Position numbers and translations under genes: made by a program | Shown: one piece after another, positions 51,116-59,819 of the stretch | Layout of the letters: the number at the start of each line of letters is the position of its first letter | How positions within the stretch are numbered: the stretch's first letter is position 1 | Notes under the pieces: generated by a model | What the model was told of the DNA's origin: nothing | The model's database searches: none | What the model saw: the letters and a program-made list of their open reading frames with translations, nothing else | Source of the DNA: Thiofilum sp039797965 | GTDB taxonomy: Bacteria > Pseudomonadota > Gammaproteobacteria > Thiotrichales > Thiotrichaceae | Direction of reading: 5' to 3' | NCBI GenBank assembly: GCA_039797965.1 | Contig: JBDKGX010000003.1 | Coordinates: 1 to 64,000 of the forward strand | DNA: 64,000 nt

Positions 51116-51705
51116 ATAACCTCGTAGCCCATCATGGCAAATTAGCGTGGGGTTTATTGGTTTTATTAGTACTCAGTCTATTACTCTTTAGCGTGTTGCC
51201 TGCATGGAGTTATTCCAAAGACCTAGATGATCGTATTGAGCGTGGTTATCAGCAATTAGCTAAAATGCGCCAAATCGCTAATACCACCCCCGAGTTTATG
51301 GCGGAGTATGAGCGAGTCAAAAGCCAAGGTTTAGATAAATTGTTTTATCCAGAAGGTATGACCGCGGCTCAGGTGGCTAAGCAATTACAACAACAAGTCA
51401 ATGACGTTATTACTCGTGGCAATGGGCGGATCTCTAGTTCTGAGGTGGTAGAGGATCAAAAAGATCAAACTACTATCAATGGTTATCAAAAAGTTACGGT
51501 TCGTGCAGTTTTTCAGGGTTCTATGCCGCTAATTCGCCAAGTACTCCATCAGGCTTATCAAGCCCGTCCTTTAATATTCGTGGATGGTTTGGAGATTTAT
51601 CCTTTAGATCGGGATAAAGAGGCAGGGCAAACTCAAGAAGCTAAAGCCGAAGTACTAATCACTACTTATTGGCGTGGAGGACAAACTAATGAAAAAGTGG
51701 ATTAG
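51112..51705 (+). CDS. gspM: type II secretion system protein GspM
   Basis: A bitopic inner-membrane protein: helix at residues 10-33 (LAWGLLVLLVLSLLLFSVLP), then a coiled coil (YQQLAKMRQIANTTPEFMAEYERV) and a ferredoxin-like periplasmic domain (YQKVTVRAVFQGSMPLIRQVLHQ). It partners GspL to hold the assembly platform. Length 197 residues. It overlaps gspL (ATGA) and the next gene by 17 bases. Confidence 0.82.
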   Translation: MNNLVAHHGKLAWGLLVLLVLSLLLFSVLPAWSYSKDLDDRIERGYQQLAKMRQIANTTPEFMAEYERVKSQGLDKLFYPEGMTAAQVAKQLQQQVNDVITRGNGRISSSEVVEDQKDQTTINGYQKVTVRAVFQGSMPLIRQVLHQAYQARPLIFVDGLEIYPLDRDKEAGQTQEAKAEVLITTYWRGGQTNEKVD

Positions 51706-52510
51706 TCCGCCCATTCAATGGCTATTTTGGCTGAGTGGTTTAGGTTTTCTAGCTTTAGCCGCATGGAATTTATATAGCTTGTGGGCTATGACCGAGGAAG
51801 ACCAAACCAAACAAACGGTGAGTGTGGAAATGCCAGACTTGAGTTTGCTAAATGCACCGGGTGTGGCTACTTATCAAGCTTTTATTGATAAACCTTTGTT
51901 CTGGTCAGGGCGTCAAGTACCTCCCCCTCCTGTGGTGGCGACTAGTACCGTTGCTCCCGTGGCAGCCCCTGTTGATAAAACACTACCCGATGGTCGTTTG
52001 GTGGGTGTGATTGATTTAGGCAAAAAATCCTATGGCGTTATGCGTACCAGTTTGGCTGAAAATCATTATTTACATGTGGGTGACAAATGGGGCAATTGGA
52101 CGGTTGATAAAGTTAAAAAGGATAAGCTAATACTTAAAATTGGTGAGGAAAGCCAAGAAGTATTGTTGATTGCTGATTTTAATGCACCTAAAGAAAGCCC
52201 ATCGATGATAGCTAGGAAAGCACAAGATCAGCAGCAGCAAGCTCAGGCAGAAACCCTAGCACGCTTAAAGGCATTACAAGCGGCCGCCGCTCAAAATGCA
52301 TTAGCTGCCGTATTAGAGCCGAAAGCAGGTATGCCTAATGAAGCCTTTCCACCAACAGTAGAGCAAGCGCCCCCGATTTTATCGGTTAAAGATGCGCTAG
52401 AAGCACGTAAACGTTTAATGGAGTCGCGCTGGGGAAGTACAGACAGTGGCAATCGTCCCAATAACCAACCACGCAGTGCGATTCCTAATCCAGCTAGCAA
52501 TGTGAATTAA
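51689..52510 (+). CDS. type II secretion GspC/GspN-like inner-membrane protein
   Basis: One N-terminal helix (IQWLFWLSGLGFLALAAWNLYSLW), a linker, then a periplasmic homology-region-like domain: LPDGRLVGVIDLGKKSYGVMR, HVGDKWGNWTVDKVKKDKLILKIG. This is the pattern of GspC/XpsN proteins that bridge the platform and the secretin. A long Ala/Gln coiled stretch and a Pro-rich tail follow. The ATG at 51689 is preceded by GGAGG eight bases away and is preferred over a GTG at 51674. Length 273 residues. gspN-type naming would follow Xanthomonas gene order (L-M-N-D). Confidence 0.78.
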   Translation: MKKWISPPIQWLFWLSGLGFLALAAWNLYSLWAMTEEDQTKQTVSVEMPDLSLLNAPGVATYQAFIDKPLFWSGRQVPPPPVVATSTVAPVAAPVDKTLPDGRLVGVIDLGKKSYGVMRTSLAENHYLHVGDKWGNWTVDKVKKDKLILKIGEESQEVLLIADFNAPKESPSMIARKAQDQQQQAQAETLARLKALQAAAAQNALAAVLEPKAGMPNEAFPPTVEQAPPILSVKDALEARKRLMESRWGSTDSGNRPNNQPRSAIPNPASNVN

Positions 52511-52595
52511 GCTAGGGTAAGTACAATAACTGCTTTAATAAAGCTAAAAACAACAAAATCTCTATAAGAATAATAAAAACAATGGGGTTAGCTTT

Positions 52596-54875
52596 GTGAA
52601 CTATAAATTAATCACAATAGGGCTAGTGAGTGTTTCAGTCCTGATGACATCAGGCTGTACCTCTATTCGCAATAGCCCAGGTTACCGAAGCAATGTGGGT
52701 GAAGAAGGGTTTCAACGCAGTAGTGCGGTGCGTGAAATTGATGGACGTATGTTAGGTATGGCTGAGCAAGCACAATTACCTAATAATACTAAGCGAGGCA
52801 GTGTTGCGCCCGCTCATTATGATAATAGTGCGGCAAATACTGAGCGTCCCCATAAAGCGGGTCAGGCTCAACAAGATGCAGAGTTGATTTTAGGTCAGCA
52901 AAACTATTTCCGTGAGCCTAAAAGTGATCGTGATAGTAACCGCAAAAGCAGTAAAAAGGGTGATGGTATTGCCTTAAACTTTGAGCGAGCCAGTATTCGA
53001 GAAGTGGTCAAAGTAGTATTAGGAGATTTATTAAAATTAACCTATACCATTGAGCCTGGTGTGGAGGGGGAGGTCACTATTAGTTCGAGTGAGCCTATTC
53101 CACAAGCGAGCTTAATTCCAACTTTAGAGTCCTTGTTAGCTACTCAAGGGGCAGTACTTTACAAAGATGGAGCCAGTGGCTATCGCATTGCTGCACGAGC
53201 CAATATGAAAGGGCGAGGCTTCAAACCTAGCTTTGGCGCAAAACTCAAGCCGGGTTATAGCATTCAAGTTATACCATTGCGTTATATTCCTGCCGTGGAA
53301 ATGCAAAAGATTCTAGAGCCATTAGCGAATCCAGATGCCTTTGTGCGAGTGGACAGTGGGCGCAATTTATTAATGTTAGCGGGTACTAGCAATGAGCTAG
53401 CTAACTTAATGGCTACGATTAATACCTTTGACGTTGATGTATTGCAGGGTATGTCAGTGGGGATTTTCCGCATTAAGAATGTGGAGTCTGGTGTGGTAGC
53501 CAAAAGCATGGAAACGCTGTTTGGTGAGGGGGGTAGTAGCTCAATGGCAGGTATGATTAAAATCGTACCACTAGAGCATATGAATAGCCTTATGATTATT
53601 TCTGCTAGCCCTGATTATCTTCGTGATATGCAAGGGTGGATTAATCGCTTTGACCGTACCAGTCCTACTGCAGGGCAACAGCTCTATGTTTATCGTGTAC
53701 AAAATGGTAGTGCCGAAAACTTAGCAGAAATGCTGAATCAAATCTTCTCTGGTAAAAGTAGTAGCTCCAAAAAGAAAAGCCCGACCTCCAGTCTAGCGCC
53801 AGGTTTAGCCCCAGCGACCATCGGTGCAACCGGAGATGCTGGCACTAATGGAGCAGCTCCCGCTAATGGTGCAATACCTAATGTGGAGTCATCAGCTGCT
53901 GTTGCAGTGGCTGTGGCAGGTACTAAACCCATTGTGACCGAAGATGGCGGAGTGAGTTTGGATGCCGCGGATGAGGCTAGAATTGTGGCGGATAAAACCA
54001 ATAATTCTTTAATGATTATGGCAACCGAGTCTACCTACCAACAAATCCTAGAAGCCGTAAAACGTATAGACGTTATGCCTATGCAAGTACAAGTCGAAGC
54101 CTCCATTATGGAAGTTAGCTTATCAGACAGCTTGCAGTATGGCTTGCAATGGTACTTTAAAAACAGCAACTTACTAGGACAAGTGGGAGGCGGTTTAGTC
54201 TCATTAGGCGGTGTGGCAGGGGGGGCTGGATTCTCTTATTCGTTGAGTGATGCAACGGGCGCTTTACAAAATATTATTAATACCTTGGCTAAGCAATCAC
54301 GAGTCCGAGTACTGTCCTCGCCGTCGATTCTTGTATTAGATAATCAGCCTGCTGAAATTCGAGTAGGGGATCAATTACCGATTGAGACCAAAACCAGTAG
54401 TGGTACTACCGCCAGTGGTGATGTGTATACCTATCAATATAAAGATACAGGGGTATCACTTAAAGTCACGCCCCATGTGAATAGTAGTGGTTTGGTGAAA
54501 ATGGAAATCCAACAAGACGTAACCGATCTAGGTGAGCGGGATAGCGTCAATAAACAACCGACCTTTATGCAGCGTAGTATTAAAAGTTCGATTGTAGTGC
54601 AAAGTGGGGAAACCATCGTACTAGGCGGTTTGATTCGTGAGAATAAAACGGATAGCAAACAAGGTGTGCCTATTTTGGGGGATGTTCCTATTGTCGGTAA
54701 ATTGTTTAGCACCGAAGGGGGTACTTCAACTCGTACCGAGTTATTAGTGCTAATTACCCCAACGGCTATTAAGGATCAATCAGGGCTTAATAAAACAGGC
54801 GAGGAAATGCGCGAGCGAATGAAACGTCTCATGGACAATGATCATTTCCTCCAGCAATTAAAAGGAAAACCATAA
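52596..54875 (+). CDS. gspD: type II secretion system secretin
   Basis: Outer-membrane gate of the type II system. An N-terminal lipoprotein signal (LMTSGCTS) makes it a self-piloting secretin. N0/N1-N3 domains follow (LNFERASIREVVKVVLGDLL, YSIQVIPLRYIPAVEMQKILEPL), with a Ser/Gly/Ala-rich insertion near residues 385-445. The C-terminal secretin domain contains QVQVEASIMEVSLSDSLQYG, RVLSSPSILVLDNQPAEIRVGDQ and VVQSGETIVLGGLIRE. Length 759 residues. The start is GTG at 52596. Only two AGTACT copies lie in this 2.3-kb gene. Confidence 0.95.
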   Translation: MNYKLITIGLVSVSVLMTSGCTSIRNSPGYRSNVGEEGFQRSSAVREIDGRMLGMAEQAQLPNNTKRGSVAPAHYDNSAANTERPHKAGQAQQDAELILGQQNYFREPKSDRDSNRKSSKKGDGIALNFERASIREVVKVVLGDLLKLTYTIEPGVEGEVTISSSEPIPQASLIPTLESLLATQGAVLYKDGASGYRIAARANMKGRGFKPSFGAKLKPGYSIQVIPLRYIPAVEMQKILEPLANPDAFVRVDSGRNLLMLAGTSNELANLMATINTFDVDVLQGMSVGIFRIKNVESGVVAKSMETLFGEGGSSSMAGMIKIVPLEHMNSLMIISASPDYLRDMQGWINRFDRTSPTAGQQLYVYRVQNGSAENLAEMLNQIFSGKSSSSKKKSPTSSLAPGLAPATIGATGDAGTNGAAPANGAIPNVESSAAVAVAVAGTKPIVTEDGGVSLDAADEARIVADKTNNSLMIMATESTYQQILEAVKRIDVMPMQVQVEASIMEVSLSDSLQYGLQWYFKNSNLLGQVGGGLVSLGGVAGGAGFSYSLSDATGALQNIINTLAKQSRVRVLSSPSILVLDNQPAEIRVGDQLPIETKTSSGTTASGDVYTYQYKDTGVSLKVTPHVNSSGLVKMEIQQDVTDLGERDSVNKQPTFMQRSIKSSIVVQSGETIVLGGLIRENKTDSKQGVPILGDVPIVGKLFSTEGGTSTRTELLVLITPTAIKDQSGLNKTGEEMRERMKRLMDNDHFLQQLKGKP

Positions 54876-54877
54876 TC

Positions 54878-55273
54878 ATGAAGCATTGGGTCGCTTTAGT
54901 GAGTCTTAGTTTACTATTAGCAGCGTGCTCCTCAGAGCCACCAGAGCCGATAGTAAAACAATTGGCACAACAACGTTGGGATGCGTTACTGGCGGGCAAT
55001 CTCACTAAAGCTTATGAGTACTACACCAAGGCTTTCCAAGACACTACGCCCCCTAAGCAGTTTGAAAACACAATTCGGGGCATAGGATTATGGAAGTCTG
55101 CTCAAGTACTCGACTCTCAATGTGCCAATGATCAATGTAACGTCAATGTGAAGATAACGGTATCCATGAAAATGCGTGGATTACCAGAACCCATTGATAC
55201 TAGTGACATAATTCAAGAGACATGGATTAAGGATACCGCTGGGAAGTCCGACTGGCGTTATGTGAAAAATTAG
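54878..55273 (+). CDS. small lipoprotein following the secretin
   Basis: A 131-residue protein with lipobox LLAAC (Cys17), followed by SSEPPEPIVKQLAQQRWDALLAGNLTKAYEYYT. The fold resembles an NTF2/SnoaL-like cone (QRWDALLAGNLTKAYEYYTKAF, WRYVKN end) with one disulfide candidate in DSQCANDQCN. The two-base gap to gspD suggests cotranscription. It could be a secretin pilot or assembly factor, but this is inference from position only. Confidence 0.75.
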   Translation: MKHWVALVSLSLLLAACSSEPPEPIVKQLAQQRWDALLAGNLTKAYEYYTKAFQDTTPPKQFENTIRGIGLWKSAQVLDSQCANDQCNVNVKITVSMKMRGLPEPIDTSDIIQETWIKDTAGKSDWRYVKN

Positions 55274-55378
55274 GATATTTATCCATTATAATATTGTATT
55301 ATCTATAGAAAATTAAAATAGATTAAATAATAAGCTCCACTAATAAATTATAACGATAAGTTTTTAGGAGGCACTCAG

Positions 55379-56881
55379 GTGTTTAAACAAAATAAGCTTG
55401 CTATTGGGGTAGCAGCGGGAGTTCTGGTTGCCGTTGGGATTTTCACCGGTGTCCAAGCAGTGCATATGAACCCCGATGGAACTGGTCAAGTACTACTGTT
55501 TCCTTACTTTAATGCTCATCCGGGCTATGTCACCAACATCAATTTGGTCAACTCTACCGATCAGACGAAGGCGGTGAAGATTCGGTTTCGTGAGGGTAAA
55601 AACAGTAATGATATCCTGAACTTCAATCTCTATATGTCACCTGAGGATGTGTGGACAGGTACTATTCGTAAAGATAGCCAAACTGCGGCAGGCTTATTTT
55701 CCACACTGGATCGCTCTTGTACTTATCCCGTTAGAATGGCAGCTGATTGCTCACAGCCAGACCGTTGTGAGGTGATGAAAACCTTTGATGGTAAAAACAT
55801 TGCTTACGACAATTTAGATACTCAAGAAGGCTATGTAGAAGTCATCGAGATGGGAGTCGTTACTGATCCTGCACTGCAAGCAGCGGTTAAGCACAATAAA
55901 GGTAAACCTGCAAACTGCCAGTTAGTCGCGGATGCATGGGAAAAAACCGGCAAATTCTCAGCAGGCTCAGGTCCTGCTGCTACTAGTTTAAGTGCGCCCA
56001 CGGGAGGGTTATTTGGCTCTTCGGCGGTCTTAAACTTATCAGAGGGTGCCGCTTATGCGATTGAACCCGTAGCGATTGATAATTACAGCACGCAACCCCA
56101 ACATTATCGTCCGAATGTTTATGCGGAGTACTTATTGCCTTCTTTAGCGTCTGGCAATGTGAGTCAAAGTAATGTGATGGTAGGTAAAGCTAATGGTGAG
56201 GCTGATATGGTCGTCACCAACTGGAAAGCACAAGCGACTGATCCTTGTGAAGCAGAGGGCACAACCTGCGGTAAGAATCCCTATCCGATTGCTCACGTTC
56301 TCGCAGCTCCTTATATTATGAATGAGTACTTTCTCGATCCCAGTAAAGGCTATGACGGTCATACTGATTGGGTAGTCACGTTCCCCATGAAAAAGCACGG
56401 TATTTTCCAAGGTGCAACCGACGTAGTAGCTAAAATTGATAGCCTTTATGATCGTGAAGAAACTCGTGCATGGGGCTTAGGTACTAACAGTGATAAGTAC
56501 TTTGGTTTCGTAGCCGATGCTAAAGCCGGAACCTTTAGCCCAGAAACCAGTTTAACGCGTGAAGTTAACGTATTGAGCTTTGTCAGTACAGACCCTTCCT
56601 ACGACATGACTCGTACCGTAATGTCTAGCCCAGCACTCAAAGTGGTTAGTGCAGGTCCGTTTGTGAATGGTTGGTCACGTATTACGTTCCCGAACTATAG
56701 TTTAGGTGCAATGGTAGACACCTCTAATTCCTATAGCGCTAATCCATTAAACTACAAGTCAGGTAGTTTCATTTATAACGGTGTACCAACTCTAGGTTTC
56801 GCCGCTATTGAGGGCAATGTAAGTGAAAATGCCAATGCCCGCTTTGGTAATGCGTTACCGCATAAAACCCGTCGTTATTAA
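55379..56881 (+). CDS. secreted 500-residue protein of unknown function
   Basis: An uncleaved or cleaved signal (LAIGVAAGVLVAVGIFTGVQA) leads to VHMNPDGTGQVLLFPYFNAH and LVNSTDQTKAVKIRFREGKN, an Ig-like beta-rich start. Six or more cysteines occur (RSCTYPVRMAADCSQPDRCE, DPCEAEGTTCG), implying disulfides and an extracytoplasmic location. The protein ends NALPHKTRRY. The start is GTG at 55379 with AGGAGG seven bases upstream. It sits between the secretin genes and the glycan operon and has its own structured 3' end, so it may be a major type II substrate or a surface-layer component. That role is inference. Confidence 0.75.
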   Translation: MFKQNKLAIGVAAGVLVAVGIFTGVQAVHMNPDGTGQVLLFPYFNAHPGYVTNINLVNSTDQTKAVKIRFREGKNSNDILNFNLYMSPEDVWTGTIRKDSQTAAGLFSTLDRSCTYPVRMAADCSQPDRCEVMKTFDGKNIAYDNLDTQEGYVEVIEMGVVTDPALQAAVKHNKGKPANCQLVADAWEKTGKFSAGSGPAATSLSAPTGGLFGSSAVLNLSEGAAYAIEPVAIDNYSTQPQHYRPNVYAEYLLPSLASGNVSQSNVMVGKANGEADMVVTNWKAQATDPCEAEGTTCGKNPYPIAHVLAAPYIMNEYFLDPSKGYDGHTDWVVTFPMKKHGIFQGATDVVAKIDSLYDREETRAWGLGTNSDKYFGFVADAKAGTFSPETSLTREVNVLSFVSTDPSYDMTRTVMSSPALKVVSAGPFVNGWSRITFPNYSLGAMVDTSNSYSANPLNYKSGSFIYNGVPTLGFAAIEGNVSENANARFGNALPHKTRRY

Positions 56882-56888
56882 TTAAAAC

Positions 56889-56966
56889 TAACCCCTCTCC
56901 ACCTTCTCTGATCATCACAGAGAAGCAATAGGTCTCTCATTACGAGAGCCTATTAGGGAGGGGTTA
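56889..56966 (+). terminator. three-way-junction RNA structure and probable terminator
   Basis: An outer nine-base-pair stem (TAACCCCTC at 56889-56897 with GAGGGGTTA at 56958-56966) encloses two hairpins. Hairpin one is CTTCTCTG (56903-56910) with CAGAGAAG (56918-56925). Hairpin two is AATAGG-T-CTCTC (56927-56938) with GAGAG-CCTATT (56944-56954). ATTATTTTTA follows. It lies just after the 500-residue protein gene. Confidence 0.7.
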
Positions 56967-56990
56967 ATTATTTTTAGGGCTGTTGAAGTA

Positions 56991-57848
56991 ATGCGCATAT
57001 TAGTAAAGCACTTAATACTAGGGGCAGTATTAAGCTTAAGTATTCCATTGATTGTACAAGCAGATAACACTTGGATCATCAAAACACCCCAGTGGGAGTT
57101 ATCCAAACAACAATATGAGTCCACGCTAAGCGTCAAGCACGCGGATCCCAAACAACTTACTAAGCCTGAACAACAGCAATTGTTACAGGATATCTATATT
57201 CGCGAATCCTTAATGCATCAAGCCTTGGAGCAGGGTTTAGATAAAGACCCCAAAGTACTGGAGCAACTAGAGGAAATGCGTCGAGATTTACTGGCGCGTA
57301 ATGCTTTAGAGCAACAAGTTAATAAAAACAAACCTGACTTTGCAGCTCGAGCTAAAGAGTTATATCAAGCCCGCTTAGCTACTGATTACAGCTTTCCTGT
57401 GCGTTATAAGCTGCAAATTATTCAGCTTAATGCAGTGCAGCCTGAGCAAAAAACCAAAGCTCAAGAACGCTTGACGCAAATTCGGACTGATCTAGAAAAA
57501 AACACTTTAACCTTTGCTCAAGCCGTGGAGCGTTACAGTGAAGCGGCTGACAAAGCGTTAACTCAAAATGGTCAATGGTACAAAGTCGATCAGTTACCCA
57601 CAGAACTCGCTGAGCCACTGACTAAACTGACCCCTGATAGCTTGAGCACCGTTATTAACGCTAACCATGCTGTATTTTTAGTGAAATACCTAGAAAAACG
57701 TGATCCTGAAGTGATTTCCTTTGAAAAAATTAAAGATGAGCTCATTCAAAGAATTGAAACTGAGTATCGCATGGGGCAGCAAAAAATGATCCTAGATGAG
57801 TTACGCCAACGTTTTAGTAAAGAGGCACAACTGAATCTGGAGCCATAA
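56991..57848 (+). CDS. periplasmic PpiC-type peptidyl-prolyl isomerase (EpsD-like)
   Basis: A signal peptide ends near IVQAD. An N-terminal SurA-like helical part (TKPEQQQLLQDIYIRESLMHQALEQGLDKDP) is followed by a parvulin-like domain (RYKLQIIQLNAVQ, LTFAQAVERYSEAADKALTQNGQWYKVDQLP, NANHAVFLVKYLEK). Length 285 residues. EpsD-type isomerases accompany exopolysaccharide export operons, where they fold outer-membrane components. It is one base from the following exporter permease, so it is the first gene of the glycan operon. Confidence 0.85.
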   Translation: MRILVKHLILGAVLSLSIPLIVQADNTWIIKTPQWELSKQQYESTLSVKHADPKQLTKPEQQQLLQDIYIRESLMHQALEQGLDKDPKVLEQLEEMRRDLLARNALEQQVNKNKPDFAARAKELYQARLATDYSFPVRYKLQIIQLNAVQPEQKTKAQERLTQIRTDLEKNTLTFAQAVERYSEAADKALTQNGQWYKVDQLPTELAEPLTKLTPDSLSTVINANHAVFLVKYLEKRDPEVISFEKIKDELIQRIETEYRMGQQKMILDELRQRFSKEAQLNLEP

Positions 57849-57849
57849 T

Positions 57850-58623
57850 ATGCTGACCTTGCTAAGACAAATGAGTACTTTGTTTTGGCAATTAGTGCGG
57901 TTAGATATTCGCACTCGCTATTTTAATTCGCGTTTAGGGTTGTTGCTGGTAGTGGCTCAGCCCTTAGCCTTATTAATGATTTATAGCTGGGTGTTTGGTG
58001 ACTTAATGCAACTCAAGCACTCGCAGAGTGAGTACTTTAGTGAGTACTTATTAGCAGGATTGATTGTATTTAATGCTTTAATCGAAGTACTCAATCGAGC
58101 ACCTAGTTTGATTCCAGAGCGGCGTGAGTTATTACTGAATACGCCACTACCTGTGTTTATTATTCCGTGGATACCCGTTGCTAGTTCATTAGTACTGGAA
58201 ACTATTAGTGTGCTCATGCTGTTAGTTTGGATGAGTACTCAAGGTTTTAATCCATTCATAGCCTTGGTGTTTTACTTACCGTGGCTACTCATTCGTCTAC
58301 TGTGGAGTAGTGCGGGGGCGATGCTCTTAAGTGTATTGGGCGTAGTCATTCCCGATTTGCGCCAAGTGATTAGCCCCCTCATGGGCATTCTATTGCTCAT
58401 TTCACCCATATTTTATCGCCTTGAACAAGTACCTACCCCTTGGCAGAGTACTCTCAATTGGAACCCCTTAACCCATTTAGTACAAGGCTATCAGCAGGCA
58501 TTAGTACTGGGACAATTTAATGTTTTACAGTGGAGCAAAGTACTCATCGCCTCAATCATAGTTTGGGTAGTCTGCTGGTTAATGGCACAAAGTTTATTGC
58601 CCAAAGTGCGGTATCTTTTATGA
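57850..58623 (+). CDS. ABC-2 type polysaccharide exporter permease (Wzm-like)
   Basis: A 257-residue membrane protein with about six helices. The N-terminal LVRLDIRTRYFNSRLGLLLV is the cytoplasmic interface helix of the ABC-2 family that exports O-antigens and teichoic acids. GVVIPDLRQVISPLMGILLLISPIFYRLEQVP is the family signature. It is coupled to the isomerase before it and overlaps the ATPase gene by four bases (ATGA). Six AGTACT copies lie in this short gene. Confidence 0.9.
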   Translation: MLTLLRQMSTLFWQLVRLDIRTRYFNSRLGLLLVVAQPLALLMIYSWVFGDLMQLKHSQSEYFSEYLLAGLIVFNALIEVLNRAPSLIPERRELLLNTPLPVFIIPWIPVASSLVLETISVLMLLVWMSTQGFNPFIALVFYLPWLLIRLLWSSAGAMLLSVLGVVIPDLRQVISPLMGILLLISPIFYRLEQVPTPWQSTLNWNPLTHLVQGYQQALVLGQFNVLQWSKVLIASIIVWVVCWLMAQSLLPKVRYLL

Positions 58624-59819
58624 GAGCCGTGCAATTGCAAAATGTCACCGTTGCCTATCCACAATATAATCAACCCACGGATTTAATCTGGGAGTGGCTG
58701 ACTCGTAAAGTACTTCACACTACCCATTATGCTTTAAATGACCTGAGTTTTAGCTTAGAGCAGGGCAGTACTTTAGGCATTGTGGGCGATAATGGGGCGG
58801 GTAAAAGTACGTTACTTCGAGTATTAGCAGGTACTTTAAAACCTAGCTCTGGGCAGTGCAGCATTACGGGTAAACGTGCAGCATTATTAGAGTTGGGTGT
58901 GGGGTTTCAACCTCATTTATCAGGGTCGGATAATATTCGTTTAGGGCTAGCACTGCGCGGTTTAAACAGTACTCAAACCGACGAGTACTTACCTCAAGTC
59001 ATTGATTTTGCAGAGTTAAAATCTTTTATTAATCAGCCGATTAAAACCTATTCCAGCGGCATGATCATGCGTTTAGGCTTTGCCCTAGCGACGGTCATTG
59101 CGCCGGATGTATTGATCGTGGATGAGGCATTGTCAGTGGGTGATCAGCACTTTCAAAAGAAGTCATTACAACGTTTAAAAGCGCTTGTAGATACGGGTGC
59201 AACACTGATTTTTTGCTCACACAATCTTTATCAAGTTCGCGAATTATGTGAGCAAGCTCTTTGGTTAGAGCAAGGCAAGATTAAACAAAGGGGGATGGCG
59301 CAACGTGTGGTAGATGCGTATCAAACGGCGTGCCGAGCTAAAGAGGCAAGTACTTTAAATTCTTCAGAGATTTATGCTCAAAGTACTTCAATCACAACAA
59401 CCAGTACTCGACCTTTTATTCAATCTGCGCAATTAACACCTAGTACTCAAGTAGTGTTTAAAACAGGCACTGTGTTTGGTGTTGAAGTACAGGTGCAATT
59501 GAATGGTTGCCCGATCCAAGAAGTGCATTTGGGGGTGGTGATTCGGCGCAATGATGATATTCAATGTTATGGCATGAGTACTTTGCATGAGGGGGTTGCT
59601 TTACAGGGCAAGGAGCAAGTCCTGATTCGTTACGTGATGGATGAGTTGCCCCTGTTGGGGGGGAGTTATTGTTTAGAGCTGTGGCTGATGGATCAAACGG
59701 GTTTGCATGTGTATGACTCGCGCGAGCGTTGTTGCCATTTTATGGTGGAGCAACTCTCGCAAAGTCAGGGGATTGGGGTTTGCCAATTGCCGCATCGTTG
59801 GGAGATTGAGGCGCTATGA
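58620..59819 (+). CDS. polysaccharide ABC exporter ATPase with carbohydrate-recognition domain (Wzt-like)
   Basis: Residues 1-250 form an ABC ATPase: Walker A GDNGAGKSTLLRVLAG, ELGVGFQPHLSGSDNIRLG, signature YSSGMIMRLGFALAT, Walker B VLIVDEALSVGD and switch His in FCSHNLYQV. From about residue 270 comes a beta-rich C-terminal domain (VVFKTGTVFGVEVQVQLNG, EVHLGVVIRRNDDIQCYGM) that in Wzt proteins recognises the capped end of the glycan. The ATG at 58620 overlaps the permease stop and opens on the usual MRAVQLQNVTVAYP; a longer in-frame start at 58530 lies inside the permease. Length 399 residues. Confidence 0.93.
   Translation: MRAVQLQNVTVAYPQYNQPTDLIWEWLTRKVLHTTHYALNDLSFSLEQGSTLGIVGDNGAGKSTLLRVLAGTLKPSSGQCSITGKRAALLELGVGFQPHLSGSDNIRLGLALRGLNSTQTDEYLPQVIDFAELKSFINQPIKTYSSGMIMRLGFALATVIAPDVLIVDEALSVGDQHFQKKSLQRLKALVDTGATLIFCSHNLYQVRELCEQALWLEQGKIKQRGMAQRVVDAYQTACRAKEASTLNSSEIYAQSTSITTTSTRPFIQSAQLTPSTQVVFKTGTVFGVEVQVQLNGCPIQEVHLGVVIRRNDDIQCYGMSTLHEGVALQGKEQVLIRYVMDELPLLGGSYCLELWLMDQTGLHVYDSRERCCHFMVEQLSQSQGIGVCQLPHRWEIEAL

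Noticed and set aside
58530..58619. Longer N-terminus for the Wzt-like ATPase
   Set aside because: It would lie inside the permease gene in another frame; the ATG at 58620 overlaps the stop in the usual ATGA and opens on the conserved domain.
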